Of a DNA stretch of 64,000 nucleotides, positions 1 through 9,200 are shown one piece after another. The DNA is from Prorocentrum cordatum (Eukaryota > Sar > Dinophyceae > Prorocentrales > Prorocentraceae), in contig CAUYUJ010000763.1 of NCBI GenBank assembly GCA_963575745.1, positions 37,536-101,535 on the forward strand, written 5' to 3'. Every line of letters begins with the position of its first letter. The stretch's first letter is position 1. Below the pieces are notes generated by a model, which had not been told where the DNA came from, did no database searches, and saw only the letters and a list, made by a program, of their open reading frames with translations. A program made the translations under genes and the position numbers.

Positions 1-273
1 GCGAAAATGGCGGTTGAGCGGTCCATCCCGTATTTCGGGGTCACATTGTCGCCCTTCCATATGACCTCCATGTACACCCTCCTGGAGGAGCACGCGCGCT
101 CGCTGACGCAGGACGAGGCTAGCCCTTTGTACCTGGGACCTCGGAACCCCACCGCCGCGCCGAAGGTAGAGGCAAAACCCAATATCAAGTCGAAACCGAA
201 ACCGAAGGTTGAGTCCGCCAAGTCCGTCGCCGGTTCGCCTGCCCAGAGCAGCGGCAGTGAGGATGACACCTGA
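1..273 (+). CDS. C-terminal exon of an unidentified gene (5' end outside window)
   Basis: An open frame runs from the window edge to a TGA at 271-273. The first in-frame ATG is at 7, but the frame is open back to position 1, so this is probably a terminal exon. The first 50 residues are mixed and protein-like (SIPYFGVTLSPFHMTSMYTL). The rest is a low-complexity Lys/Pro/Ser tail ending GSEDDT. I do not recognise a family. It could also be a chance frame, since it is short. Confidence 0.35.
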   Translation, partial: AKMAVERSIPYFGVTLSPFHMTSMYTLLEEHARSLTQDEASPLYLGPRNPTAAPKVEAKPNIKSKPKPKVESAKSVAGSPAQSSGSEDDT

Positions 274-466
274 ATGCCGCTGCCGCTACCTTGCTTGATC
301 GTTTTTTTTCGGAGTTCCGCTGCAGTTTTGCTCGCAGTCTTGCCTGGGATCAGACGTGCACGCAACGCGAGCTTGCTCATAAACTGATATCACTTTCAAG
401 GCACTTCGAGGGCGAGAACTGGGTGCGGGCGGCACCCATGGGTTTTTTAAGAGCAGGCATGGCGAC

Positions 467-511
<45 letters not shown>

Positions 512-954
512 CTGAGGCGACGGCGATGGCGACTCCATGAGGGGTCGCTTAGCCACTTTTGCTGCGCTGCAGCGCCTCATGTGTGAAACGTTGCGTGCTC
601 TGCTTCCTTTTGCTGCCGCGCTGCGCTGCCAGTTTAGTGCATGCGTGTGTAGCCCTAATAGGTTTTGATTGGATTGCGATCACAAATCATGTTAGAACAG
701 CGTTGTTTTCCCCTCCTGGAGATTCCACCTCAGTGGCGATGGTGAGTAGGCTGGGGTGAAGGGATGAGGCTGAGGGTCGGAGGAGCTGGGATGGGGAGAG
801 AGGCGCGATGACTTTGATAATCATGTGTTGGTCCCTCGGCCCGATCTGTGCTTCGATACTTAGCACCCCGCTCTTGCGGATAAGAGTGAGGGGGCCGCGG
901 CGGTGGCGAGGCCGGCGCGCGGGCGTAGTGGCCCCGTGCAACGTTTCCACCAAT
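274..954. other. No gene seen; short (ACG)n tract
   Basis: An (ACG/GAC)n microsatellite lies at about 461-509. The remainder is unique-looking sequence with no convincing frame. Confidence 0.5.
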
Positions 955-1200
955 TGCCCCCCATGTATTGCCCGCCAGGTATTTCCCCCAAGTGATGCTT
1001 CCATGTATCACCCCCAAGTATTACCACCATGTATTGCCCCCAAGTACTGCCCCCATGTATTGCCCCCAAGTATTGCCCCCATGTACTGCCCCCAAGTATT
1101 GCCCCCAAGTATGACCCCCATGCATTGCCCCCCACGTATTGCCCCCATGGACTTGTCCCAAGTATTGCCCCCAAGTATGGCCCTCAAGTATTGCCCACCA
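955..1200. repeat. 13-bp minisatellite, GTATTGCCCCCAA
   Basis: About 18 imperfect copies of the unit GTATTGCCCCCA(A/T) sit head to tail. Because 13 is not a multiple of 3, every frame is open with a 13-residue period; these frames are not genes. Confidence 0.9.
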
Positions 1201-1379
1201 TCACGCACGCACAAGGAAGAAGTAAGACCGTTCGGGCTCCCTGACTCTGATGTTGTGTCGGGCTGCTCTTGGTCGACGCGTTCGTGCGAGTCCGAGCGCC
1301 ATGTCGCGGATCTCAGAACGGGCGCTGGAATCTCTCTTCTCGAGTCTGGGCCCTGCCGTCCCGCTCGGTGGCCCTGACC

Positions 1380-1447
1380 CCTCCCTCCTCCTCAGCCTCC
1401 CCCTCCTCCTCCTCCTCCTCCTCCTCCTCCTCCTCCTCCTCCTCCCA
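1380..1447. repeat. (TCC)n microsatellite
   Basis: Nearly pure CCT/TCC run. Nothing else is recognised between 1201 and 1720. Confidence 0.9.
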
Positions 1448-1720
1448 CTTCCCCCCCCCCCCTCAGATATTCTTCCCACGAGGGGGAGCGGGGGTTCCAG
1501 GAGGATAAGTCGTGCCATAGCTACGGTGGCCAGATTGAGCACTCGGCAAGACGTTTCGTTAGATATTTGATGCCAGAGGCCACGCTCCCCTGACCAACAC
1601 TTGCCATATCTTCAGATGCCGTCGTTGCTGTCGCCAACGATGTTCTTTTTGAGATCCCATTTGTTTTGCGAAGCTGGTTTGGTTCAAGAATCTGAGCCGA
1701 CACGGTGACTCGGGGTCGCC

Positions 1721-2170
1721 ATGAGCCTCTGGGATGATGAGGCTCCCCACCCAGAGCCCAGTAGCAGGGGACAGAAGCGCGGAGCTGCACCCACTGAAGT
1801 CGTGCAAGGGGGTCGTCGCCCGCGTCTGCCCGATTTGAGGGTATATGATTCCTCCGGCAAGCTTGATTTGTTCGCGTCGCGGGACTTCTACTGCGACTGG
1901 ATATTCGACCCACCAGTGCCAGTGGTGACGCCCAATAAGAAACAGCCTAAACGCTTGTCAGACGTATCGCCCTCGAAACGCTTCGCCGTGCGCCATGGCA
2001 ACTGGATCGTGTTCAAGAAGAAACCGCAGATATGTTGCGCGTTTCCACGTCACGATGCCTCGGTGGGGTCTGTTTCCTCCTCGGCGGTTGCCACTTCCGT
2101 TGCCTGTTCATCAGCTGGGGCTCCAGGTGTCGCACGCCACCGTGGCCGCCCAGTTATCGTGATTGACTGA
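1721..2170 (+). CDS. Hypothetical protein, 149 aa
   Basis: An ATG-initiated frame of 149 codons ends in TGA. The sequence is hydrophilic and not repeat-derived. It has a basic N-terminal third (SRGQKRGAAP, GGRRPRLPD), an aromatic centre (RDFYCDWIFDPP), then KRFAVRHGNWIVFKKK and a Ser/Ala-rich tail. There is no signal peptide or TM helix and I recognise no domain. It lies about 1 kb upstream of the methyltransferase on the same strand. It could be a lone exon or chance. Confidence 0.35.
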   Translation: MSLWDDEAPHPEPSSRGQKRGAAPTEVVQGGRRPRLPDLRVYDSSGKLDLFASRDFYCDWIFDPPVPVVTPNKKQPKRLSDVSPSKRFAVRHGNWIVFKKKPQICCAFPRHDASVGSVSSSAVATSVACSSAGAPGVARHRGRPVIVID

Positions 2171-2583
2171 GTCGCTCAGGCAGTGGCAGCATTGCTAGCC
2201 CGTCTTGTGCATGTTTGAATTCGGTGCGCCTTTCAAGATCGTGTTGTCGCCTTTGGGGAAGTTGGCGTTCAAAACATGAACCATCAGGAATCGGTCGTCG
2301 CCCCGAGGATCGACGTCTACTTGCGAGCAGGGGGAAGCGTGAGTCTGAGAGACCCCACGCGTTCAGTCAAATATTGAGGCCAAAGGAAACAAGGGGGAGA
2401 AGGGGCGGCAGCCCCCCATTTCTCTTCACTCTTCACACACCTCCATATCCTCCTCCCCTCGCCCTTTTCACCCATCTTTCTCTTACCCTCCCTCCCCCTT
2501 GGATGCGCCTCCTCCTCCTTCTCATTATCATTCCCTACCTGGGCTCTGCCTAGAGGGTTCTTATTTTCTTAGCTTGAAGGGGC

Positions 2584-3045
2584 CAGGCAGTGTAAATCGC
2601 CCCGGGCGGTTCCCCCAGTACCCGCCACGCGGTTCCCCCAGTTGCGCCCCCTTAGCTTAGCTTTGCTTATCTCATCTTAGCTTAGCTTAGCTTAGCTCAG
2701 CTCAGCTCAGCTTATCTTAGCTTAGCGTTGCTGATCTCATCTTATCTTAGCTTAGCTTGGCTGAGCTTAGCCCAACTTAGCCTAGCCTAGCCTAGCTTAG
2801 CTTAGCTTAACTAAGCTTTAGCTTAACTTAGCTTATCTTAGCTTAGCTTATCTCATCTTAGCTTAGCTTACCTTAACTTAGCTTATCTTAGCTTAGCTTG
2901 GCCTAGCTTAGCTTCGGTTCGCTTAGCTTAGTTTAGCTTAGCTTTGCTTTGCTTAGCTTATCTCATCTCATTTTAGCTTAGCTTAGCTTAGTTTAGCTTA
3001 ATTATCTTAGTTTAGCTTAGCTTAGCTTAGCTTCACTTATGCTGC
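2584..3045. repeat. Degenerate (TTAGC)n pentanucleotide tract
   Basis: About 450 bp of imperfect CTTAG/TTAGC units with occasional TTATC and CTCAG variants. It begins after two copies of a C-rich motif (CGGTTCCCCCAGT) at about 2605-2645. It is not the TTTAGGG telomere repeat. The stretch 2171-2583 before it is CT-rich with no gene. Confidence 0.9.
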
Positions 3046-3193
3046 TTTCCTAGGGGCTCCAACTCCTAGGTAGGGTCGCACTGGGATAATCATCACCCTT
3101 GTTCCCTAGCCTTTCTGGCTCGGGTTTACCGTCGGCGAGGCATCGCCGATGATTGTGTTTATTTTGTTGTTTCAGTCGTTCCACTTGCCAGCG

Positions 3194-3340
3194 ATGGAAG
3201 ACTTGGACTGGGGCGACCTGCCCGCCGACATTGACGACGCCCCCGCTCCGATATCCAGGAAGCGACCGGCCGCCATGCCCGCTAACCAGTCCAAGAAGCC
3301 CCACTGCCTCGCGTCCACCAGCGACCAGGATGCAGAGGAG
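3194..3340 (+). CDS. Methyltransferase exon 1
   Basis: 49 codons from ATG 3194 (MEDLDWGDLPADIDD...). It ends before GTTCTG in phase 0. The frame also extends upstream to 3149, but the acidic MEDLDW start is preferred. Intron 1 (3341-3608) ends TTCGAG. GAGG occurs at both junctions. Confidence 0.65.
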
Positions 3341-5872
3341 GTTCTGATACCTCCGCCACTTTGTTCACTACCTAGTCGTACTACTACGCCCATGGTGGAG
3401 CAGGCTGGTGCGACGGCCTCGTGCAACCCGCGACTGACGCAATGTGCCCCAGTGAGCCTTGCCCACGTCGTCTTTGTTATCATCGTCGTCGTTCCCTTGT
3501 TGCTGCTCCTCACGCGCCCCTCCCCCTTGTGACAGGGGGCGGTGGTCTGCGGGGGTAGCGGGGGCACATCGCGTGAGTTGTTGGTGCCCGCGGGCGCGCC
3601 CCTTCGAGGCCACCTGCAAGAATGCCTTCTTAGATATGCTCAATGACCTCAGCGGCGACCCCCCGGTCGACACCGACTTGACCTTCGACGTCTCTGACAG
3701 ACGCCCCGACGCCCCGATCAGAGTGGGAAGCGATTGCGCCGGCTACTGCAGCGAAGCGCTGGCCCTCGAGCTGCGCGGCATCAAGTGCGAGCTGGTTTTC
3801 GCGTGCGAGAAGGACCAGACCGCGCGCCACATGTGCTATCACCTGCGCGGCACTCAGGGCGTGAAGTGCTACAAGGACGTGGCGCGCAGGCACCGCGAGA
3901 AAGCCCCGAGGGTGGATCTCTACGCATTCGGTCCGCCCTGCCAAGGCTTCAGCAAGGGGGGCACCCAGGCCGGAGTCAACGATCCGCGTTCTCACGTCCT
4001 CTTACACTGCTTGGAATCCAAGACGCCTCCGGCGACGCCACCGCGGGCCCCTGCCTTTTTTGGAAACGCCTACGTGGCCAAACGTTGTGGTCAACGCGTT
4101 GGACCGTGTGTTCCCCCAGCCGTTGTAGAACGCCCTAAGGGGACACCCAGGGGAGTTCCCCCAACCGCTGCGGAACGCCCCGAAGGAACGTTTGGGGGGG
4201 CGGAGGAAGAGGAGGATGAGGGAGAGGAGGAAGAGGAAGCATATGATAACACTCTACTCAGTGCCCACGGTACGGTGGCGGGTATATAAAACACAAGAGA
4301 CCGAGAACCTTTCTGTTCGAGGAGAGCGACGTACTTTTGGAGAAGAAGTACGAGTGGCTGATTAACAAGGCCACCCTTGTAAAGTCACAACCACCGCCCC
4401 GACCATTACCACCGCCACCACCACCTTTACCACCGCCACTGCCACCATTACTGTGCCTAAACGCCTTCCTCGCCGAGGCTGATCGGGTTTCGGGATTGGT
4501 GCCCTGTGGGCGCCTGGTCTGGGCCTCAGTGGCCTTGCTCGTTTGGCGAGTGCCCGTTCGGTGCCTCTCAGCGTGCTACCGCCGCTATTGGCGCCACTAC
4601 CAAAACCAGTGCCACTAGAGCGGCTGCCACCACATACCCCAATCCCTACCGCTACCACCACCTATTCCAGACGAGTTGGACGTTCACCGATTAGCAGATA
4701 TAGCACTGGTAGGCTCCTTACCGATACCACTCATATTGAATCGAGTTAGTGCGTAGCGCCCAGAGGTCGTCGAGCTCATGCAGGGATGGGGCTACGCGGT
4801 GTGGTGGTTCAAGGTCAACACCCGCCACCATGGGCTGCCGCAGAATCGGTCCCGCTTGTACCTCGTCGGCGTCTTTGCCGATGCGAAGGCCTGCGACTTC
4901 GTCTGGCCCGACCCCGTGCAGCCGGTGAGCCTCTCATCGTTGCTGGGCGATGACACGGCGGGCGTGCCCGCGCCTAGGAGCAAGACGGTGTTGGACAACA
5001 TCGAGTGGGGCCTCAACGAGCTGAAGAACGAGGGCGTGAACTCGGAGACGGCCTACGCGCTCATCGACGTTCACGCCGGCAAGTCGCGACGACAAGTGAC
5101 AAGAGATGCGTGCCCCTGTCTGGCGCGCCACCGGTGCCTGCTGAACGGTTTCTTCCTCACGCGCCGGGGGAACATGCTTGACAAGGGGGATCGGGAGGGC
5201 GATTGAATTTGCTTCCTCCTCCTCCTCCTCCTCCTCCTCCGCCTCCGTCTCCTCCTCCTTCTCCTCCTCCTTCTCCTAATCCTCCTCCGTATCGGTCTCA
5301 TGTTTCTCCTCAACGTCTCCTCCTCCTCCTCCTTCCCCGGCTCCCCTTTCAACAGTTCCTCATCATCCTGCCTATCCCCTCCTATCCCCTCCTCTGCCCC
5401 CTCATCACCCTGGCCTTCTGTCTCGTCGTTTCCCGTCTTCCCTCCTTCTCGAGCTCCCTTTTGCCATCTCCTCTTCCTCCTCCTACCCCCCCTCCTCGAC
5501 GACGACGACGACGACGACGTCGACGACGTCGATGACGGCGACGACGACGACGACGACGACCTCCTCCTCCTCCTCCTCCTCCTCCTCCTCCTCCTCCCTC
5601 CTCCTCCTCCTCGTCCTCCTCCCCCCCCTTGTTTCAAGGAGCTCATGGCGCTCCAGGGCTTCCCGATCAGCAGGCTTAATTTCGACGTGATCGCCGAGAG
5701 GTACGGCGTGCAGGTCAAGGATGTTCTCGGCGCGCTGGGCAATTCCATGAGCATCAATGCATTGATGAGGTTGCTTCCCCGCCCGTTGAAAAGCGGCGGC
5801 CTTCGCAGGAAGATCGCTCCCACAACGTATGACAAGTTGCCTTTGTTGGCCGGCAGCACTGGAGGTATTTGA
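3194..5872 (+). CDS. Cytosine-C5 DNA methyltransferase, five-exon gene
   Basis: Transfers methyl from S-adenosylmethionine to C5 of cytosine in DNA, in the nucleus. Proposed exons: 3194-3340, 3609-~4014, 4262-4378, 4757-~5179 and 5639-5872, giving about 440 residues, close to a stand-alone catalytic domain. Motif I is VGSDCAGYCSEALALE (about residues 87-102). Motif IV is GPPCQGFSKGG with nucleophile Cys near 160. Motif VI is read as FLFEES, motif VIII as HHGLPQNRSRLYLVG, motif IX as LMALQGFP and motif X as GALGNSMS. A short target-recognition region lies between VIII and IX. No N-terminal regulatory domain is visible; exon 1 is short and charged (MEDLDWGDLPADIDD). Introns 1 and 3 are GT-AG and phase 0; introns 2 and 4 have uncertain ends. 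Dinoflagellates carry C5 methyltransferases inside retrotransposons (known), but the introns here suggest a host-type gene (inference). Motif VI has EES where ENV is usual. Confidence 0.85.
3609..4014 (+). CDS. Methyltransferase exon 2 (motifs I and IV)
   Basis: Begins ATCKNAFLDMLNDL after TTCGAG. It holds motif I, the KCELVFACEKDQ cofactor-site strand and PCQ. The 3' end is uncertain. HVLLHCLE after NDPRS fits the expected helix before YIKHKRPR, but a GT donor four codons after NDPR (before 4003) is an alternative. Confidence 0.75.
4262..4378 (+). CDS. Methyltransferase exon 3 (motif VI region)
   Basis: Follows acceptor TACTCAG and reads CPRYGGGYIKHKRPRTFLFEESDVLL then EKKYEWLINKATL, ending at a good donor, GTAAAG (4379). 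The RPRxFxxE pattern places motif VI at 4316-4327. The glutamate is kept, and the following N-V is E-S. Confidence 0.7.
4757..5179 (+). CDS. Methyltransferase exon 4 (motif VIII and target-recognition region)
   Basis: Follows acceptor GTGCGTAG in phase 0 and reads RPEVVELMQGWGYAVWWFKV, then HHGLPQNRSR (motif VIII). The recognition region runs to CPCLARHRCLLNGFFL then TRRGNMLDK. The donor is unresolved; CAAGG occurs both here (about 5171) and at the next acceptor. Confidence 0.75.
5639..5872 (+). CDS. Methyltransferase exon 5 (motifs IX and X)
   Basis: Opens after TTTCAAG, at the end of an intron made mostly of (TCC)n and (GAC)n. It encodes ELMALQGFPISRLNFDVIAE, then GALGNSMSINALMRLL, and stops at TGA 5870-5872. 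Confidence 0.8.
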   Translation, partial: ELMALQGFPISRLNFDVIAERYGVQVKDVLGALGNSMSINALMRLLPRPLKSGGLRRKIAPTTYDKLPLLAGSTGGI

Positions 5873-6335
5873 TCTCCCGAGTGTTGCGCCACGTCGGGCG
5901 CAGGGTAGGCTGCTGGGGTCGCGAGCAGCTCAAGACGGCAAGTAGGTTGTGGATCACAGGTGCACGTGTCTTGGACTTCATGCCTGAACGGAGTGCGCGT
6001 CTGTGCCTCTGCCACGCTGTCCAGAAATTCTTCAACGTCGGAGTTTTTACATGTGTGCTCGAAGGGCTATTGTGTACTTAGGCCCCTCCCGGACTGCTGT
6101 CGCTGCTGCGTTGGGTATTCATGTGCCGTGGTGGTGCGGCCTCGCTTCCTGCTATTCAGTAGGGTTGTCGCTCTCAGCTCGGCCTGCCCCTCTTTAAAGG
6201 CCCCCCGAATATTTAGTGCAAAGCTGGCTTACTTATAGATGGGTTAATGTAATCGTATATGAAACCGCGCATGGGTACATCTATGTGTATGTGCATGTGC
6301 TAGTGCATGTGTATTCCCATGCATGCGCATGATCA
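5873..6335. other. 3' flank, no gene seen
   Basis: Unique sequence with no supported frame. It ends in alternating purine-pyrimidine DNA (CATGCATGCGCATG) at the assembly gap. Confidence 0.4.
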
Positions 6336-6435
6336 NNNNNNNNNNNNNNNNNNNNNNNNNNNNNNNNNNNNNNNNNNNNNNNNNNNNNNNNNNNNNNNNN
6401 NNNNNNNNNNNNNNNNNNNNNNNNNNNNNNNNNNN
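6336..6435. other. Assembly gap (100 N)
   Basis: One hundred N. The far side resumes in (TCC)n, so the missing DNA is probably repetitive. Confidence 0.99.
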
Positions 6436-6474
6436 TCCTCCTCCTCCTCCTCCTCCTCCTCCTCCTCCTCCCCC

Positions 6475-6496
6475 TCCGTAGCCATTTTGGCTCAAG
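6475..6496 (+). other. Genomic copy of the dinoflagellate spliced leader (DinoSL relic)
   Basis: Twenty-two bases match the conserved dinoflagellate spliced leader exactly, with T at the variable first base (core CGTAGCCATTTTGGCTCAAG). The next bases are CCTGGC, not the GT donor that follows the leader in SL RNA genes, so this is not an SL RNA gene. Leader copies in genomic DNA mark retroposition of a trans-spliced mRNA (known in dinoflagellates). An ATG lies 35 bp downstream. Confidence 0.9.
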
Positions 6497-6531
6497 CCTG
6501 GCTCGAATCCCCCCTGGCGCGCGGTTCGGGC

Positions 6532-8364
6532 ATGATGGTTGCGGGAGGCCGTCGGGCGGCGCCCTGTGGGGCGATGTCTGGAGCAGGGCCACGTCGCGGG
6601 CAGGCCTGGGCCCGACGCTCGGCGGCCACGCTTGCGCGCAGGCTGCGCAGGGAGCGAGCCCTGGAGCGGGACGGGGCCACGGCGACGGCTGCTGCCGCTG
6701 CTGCGGTGGCGGTGCTGGCTCCCCCCACGGACCTGGCGGCCGCCCTTGAGGATCGCCTCGTCAGCCTCGGCAGGGCGCTGCTGCTGCACCGCAGGGCTGA
6801 CGTCGCCCTTGGCCGCCACATGCATCGATTGGGCGATGCACTGCGCGCGGTGGCCAAGACGCTCGACGTGGACACAAACTTCGTGCACAAAAGCATGGAG
6901 ATCAAGAGTGACGGCGACAAAGCGAGGCACCAGCCGCTTCTTGCAGCGACGCCTTCGGCTGCAGTGGATTGCGTGGTCGAGGTTTGCGTAGCTGATGTTG
7001 TGGCGAGCACAGTCAAGGTGGATACGGCTGTGCTGCCACACGGGAGTGTGCTGCGGGCGGAGGCGCCTGTATTCGTCCCCCTCGGCCTCCTCGGCGCAAT
7101 CGCGCCCGACTACTGCGAGGACCAGGTGCCAATCCAGGTGGATACGGTCGCGCCCTTCGTCCAAGAGGGCCAGGCGACCGAGTACGAGACGGGATTCCAT
7201 GAGGAGTCCTGCGACGACGTGGAGCTCGACGTGACCATCGAGGAGGACGGCGATGCCACGGCCTGCGCGGCCGAGCCACCGCCGCCGGCAGCCGCGTGCA
7301 GTGCTGCGGTCGCCGTCTATCTGACAGCCCACCCCGCGGCAGTCCTTAGCGGGGGTTACTGCGCTGGTGAGGCTTCTGGCGCTGATCTTCAAGGTCAGCC
7401 TCATGTTGAAGGGTTTCGCGGAGCTGTTCATCTCGCCACTGGTATTCCGGGTGCTGCTCATCAGGAGCCTGGAGGCACCGCACAAAATTCCCCGCCGTGC
7501 CGAGACACTGGCCTCGGTATACGACGGGGTCCTTGCAGTGCCGAGACGCAGTCCTCGGTAGACGGCAGGATGGGCCCTACGAGTCCCTCGCCGTGCCGAG
7601 ACGCAGTCCTCGGTAGACGGCGGGGTCCCGGCAGTGCCGAGACGCAGTCCTCGGTAGACGGCAGGATGGGCCCTTGGCACGTCGGCGACGACCACACGGG
7701 GTCTCAGGAGTTCGCCGACGAGGACGCCCACCTCAAGCGCGCTGCGGCCAGGCTGGCTGGCACTGTGGCCGAGGCCGCGCGCCTGGCGCGCGCCGCGGCG
7801 GTGTCCTCCCGCCCTGCCCTGGGGTCAGAGGGGACTGCGGCCACGTGGCCACTGCTGGAGCGGCAAGATCGCCAGGCTGACGCGGTGCTGGCGGCCAAGA
7901 TCGGCGACCACACGGAGTTCAAGCAGGATTTCAAAGATGTGGTCACCGACGCCAATGAGACGTGCTGGCAAGAAATGGTCGAGGTCATCCGTGGCCGTGC
8001 CGTTTCGACGACCTTGCCAGACGGCTCGCGCAGGACATACCAGCAGCCCCGCGGGATGCGCCACGCGGCGCTGTGCTGGTTCCTGCAGTGCCTTGACGAT
8101 CAGAACGTCGAGGCCGAGCGGCGCCCGCCTAGCTGGCTGCCCCCGCGCACCTTGCATCCACCGCTGCTGGACACCGCGATCCTCAAGCATGGCGGGCATC
8201 GTCGCGACCGACGCGCTACTGCTGCTCTGCGGGATGGTGCCCGCCAGCTCCAGTCCTTCGAGCAGGAGGACAGCGACGAGAGCGAGAGCGGGGAGAGCGC
8301 TGACGACCCTCTATACGAGCACTTCGGCCCGCGTGCGGTGGGCAACCCATCGAGATGGAGGTGA
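6532..8364 (+). CDS. Intronless retrogene of unknown function, 610 aa
   Basis: The frame starts MMVAGGRRAAPCGAMSGAG 35 bp after the spliced-leader copy and runs without introns to TGA 8364. Residues about 1-110 are Arg/Ala-rich and helical. Residues 110-260 are mixed and acidic (AKTLDVDTNFVHKSMEI). Residues 315-385 are built from a degenerate DNA repeat (ETQSSVDGRMGP twice). Residues 390-600 look like a folded, partly coiled region (HTEFKQDFKDVVTDANETCW, GMRHAALCWFLQCLDDQN). The tail is acidic (EQEDSDESESGESADDPLYE). There is no signal peptide, TM helix or recognised domain. The leader and lack of introns point to a copy of a processed mRNA. Whether it is expressed cannot be told. The antisense strand is also open for about 490 codons, but that frame lacks a leader. 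Confidence 0.6.
   Translation: MMVAGGRRAAPCGAMSGAGPRRGQAWARRSAATLARRLRRERALERDGATATAAAAAAVAVLAPPTDLAAALEDRLVSLGRALLLHRRADVALGRHMHRLGDALRAVAKTLDVDTNFVHKSMEIKSDGDKARHQPLLAATPSAAVDCVVEVCVADVVASTVKVDTAVLPHGSVLRAEAPVFVPLGLLGAIAPDYCEDQVPIQVDTVAPFVQEGQATEYETGFHEESCDDVELDVTIEEDGDATACAAEPPPPAAACSAAVAVYLTAHPAAVLSGGYCAGEASGADLQGQPHVEGFRGAVHLATGIPGAAHQEPGGTAQNSPPCRDTGLGIRRGPCSAETQSSVDGRMGPTSPSPCRDAVLGRRRGPGSAETQSSVDGRMGPWHVGDDHTGSQEFADEDAHLKRAAARLAGTVAEAARLARAAAVSSRPALGSEGTAATWPLLERQDRQADAVLAAKIGDHTEFKQDFKDVVTDANETCWQEMVEVIRGRAVSTTLPDGSRRTYQQPRGMRHAALCWFLQCLDDQNVEAERRPPSWLPPRTLHPPLLDTAILKHGGHRRDRRATAALRDGARQLQSFEQEDSDESESGESADDPLYEHFGPRAVGNPSRWR
7487..7675 (+). repeat. Degenerate tandem repeat inside the retrogene
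   Basis: The unit GCCGAGACGCAGTCCTCGGT plus AGACGGC recurs four times, alternating with GGGTCC or ATGGGCCC spacers. Each unit has a small inverted repeat (CCGAGAC...CTCGG). Copies fall in different frames, so the protein repeat is only partial. Confidence 0.7.
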
Positions 8365-8566
8365 ACGTGCTGCAGTGGGTCTCAAGTACGCGTGCTGCAT
8401 CGAGGACCACTTGAGGCTGGCGCGCGATCCGAGGCCATCCCGAAGGTGGCCCAGCTCTGAGACCCTGCGTGGCCCTGGGGGCCCTTGGGGACCCTGGACG
8501 CCTGCGGGGGCCCCGTGCTGTCGCGAAGGCGGGGCACTGCGTCCCTCGGTATCTCGAATATCGTAT

Positions 8567-8639
8567 CTCCTCCTCCTCCTCCTTCTCCTCCTCCTTCTCC
8601 TCCTCCTCCTCCTCCTCCTCCTCCTCCTCCTCCTCCTCC
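8567..8639. repeat. (TCC)n microsatellite
   Basis: Downstream of the retrogene; the interval 8365-8566 has no clear feature. Confidence 0.9.
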
Positions 8640-8643
8640 CTCT

Positions 8644-8747
8644 GGGGGAACGAACAATGACATAAACATACAATCTCGGAGGTCCGCCCGGATTTCTCGG
8701 ATCGGCGCTAGACCCCCCTCCTTGGCGCGCGGGGCGCCAGGGAGGGG
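8644..8747 (+). mobile_element. IR-A copy 1 (left arm and core only)
   Basis: IR-A is a family of short fold-back elements. The left end GGGGAACGAANAA and ACATAAACATA leads to CTCGGAGGTCCGCGCGGATT, then TCTCGGATCCGCGCTGG, with a core hairpin GGCGCGCGGAGCGCGCC. The right arm is missing here and the copy is followed directly by an IR-K repeat. Confidence 0.75.
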
Positions 8748-8960
8748 ATGCAATCGGGGGTCAGCCAGAGCGCCCGATCTTGCAGGATCCTGATGGGCCA
8801 GGGTCGCATTTGACCTGGGCTTGGGTGCATGATCCTGCAGTGTTTTGCAGGAACTTTTCGCATCGGCCCAAGGTGGGGTGCAGGATCTTGCAGGATCTTG
8901 CAGGGCTCTGCAAGGCCTGAGTGACCCCAGTCTGGATAGACCCCGGTCAGAGGGTCCCCG
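8748..8960 (+). repeat. IR-K copy 1, CTGCAG/GATC-rich dispersed repeat
   Basis: Starts GCAATCGGGGGTCAGCCAGA and continues through runs of CAGGATCCTGCAGGATCTTG ending near GACCCCGGTCAGAGGGTCCC. Four direct copies are in the window (also 23058, 23844 and 24502). The ~10-bp period is self-complementary. Confidence 0.8.
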
Positions 8961-9056
8961 AGGGCACGTCACTCAGGAGGAATAGCCAGGAATATTCAAA
9001 CCATTGTCCCTGGAGGTCTTTGCCTGCTACTGCTGGGTCTTTCTGATCGGGGGCGG

Positions 9057-9200
9057 AAAAGAGGGGGGTGATGACTAGGGGGGGTGGATATCATGGCGTG
9101 GGCCATGATATTTCCCCAGATTTCATGGCGCCTCTTCTTATTTCATCACGTCCCTGGCCCTCCCGCTGGGCTGCGCACGTGCCGCCAGTCACGATTTTGG
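9057..9200 (+). repeat. Dispersed repeat L, copy 1
   Basis: Shares GATGACTAGGGGGGGTGGAT, ATCATGGCGTGGGCCATGAT and CCCCAGATTTCATGGCGCC with 33662-33800 and 60520-60655, all in the same orientation. The centre is a hairpin. Confidence 0.75.

Noticed and set aside
955-1377. 189-codon MYCPQVLPP-type protein
   Set aside because: Product of a 13-bp minisatellite open in all frames.
2584-3045. Telomeric or subtelomeric repeat
   Set aside because: The unit is TTAGC (5 bp), not TTTAGGG, and is highly degenerate.
6475-6600. SL RNA gene
   Set aside because: The leader is followed by CCTGGC, with no GT donor or short intron with Sm site.
6244-7731. 495-codon antisense frame over the retrogene
   Set aside because: The spliced leader and the better peptide are on the plus strand; the antisense frame runs through the N gap and has no start context.
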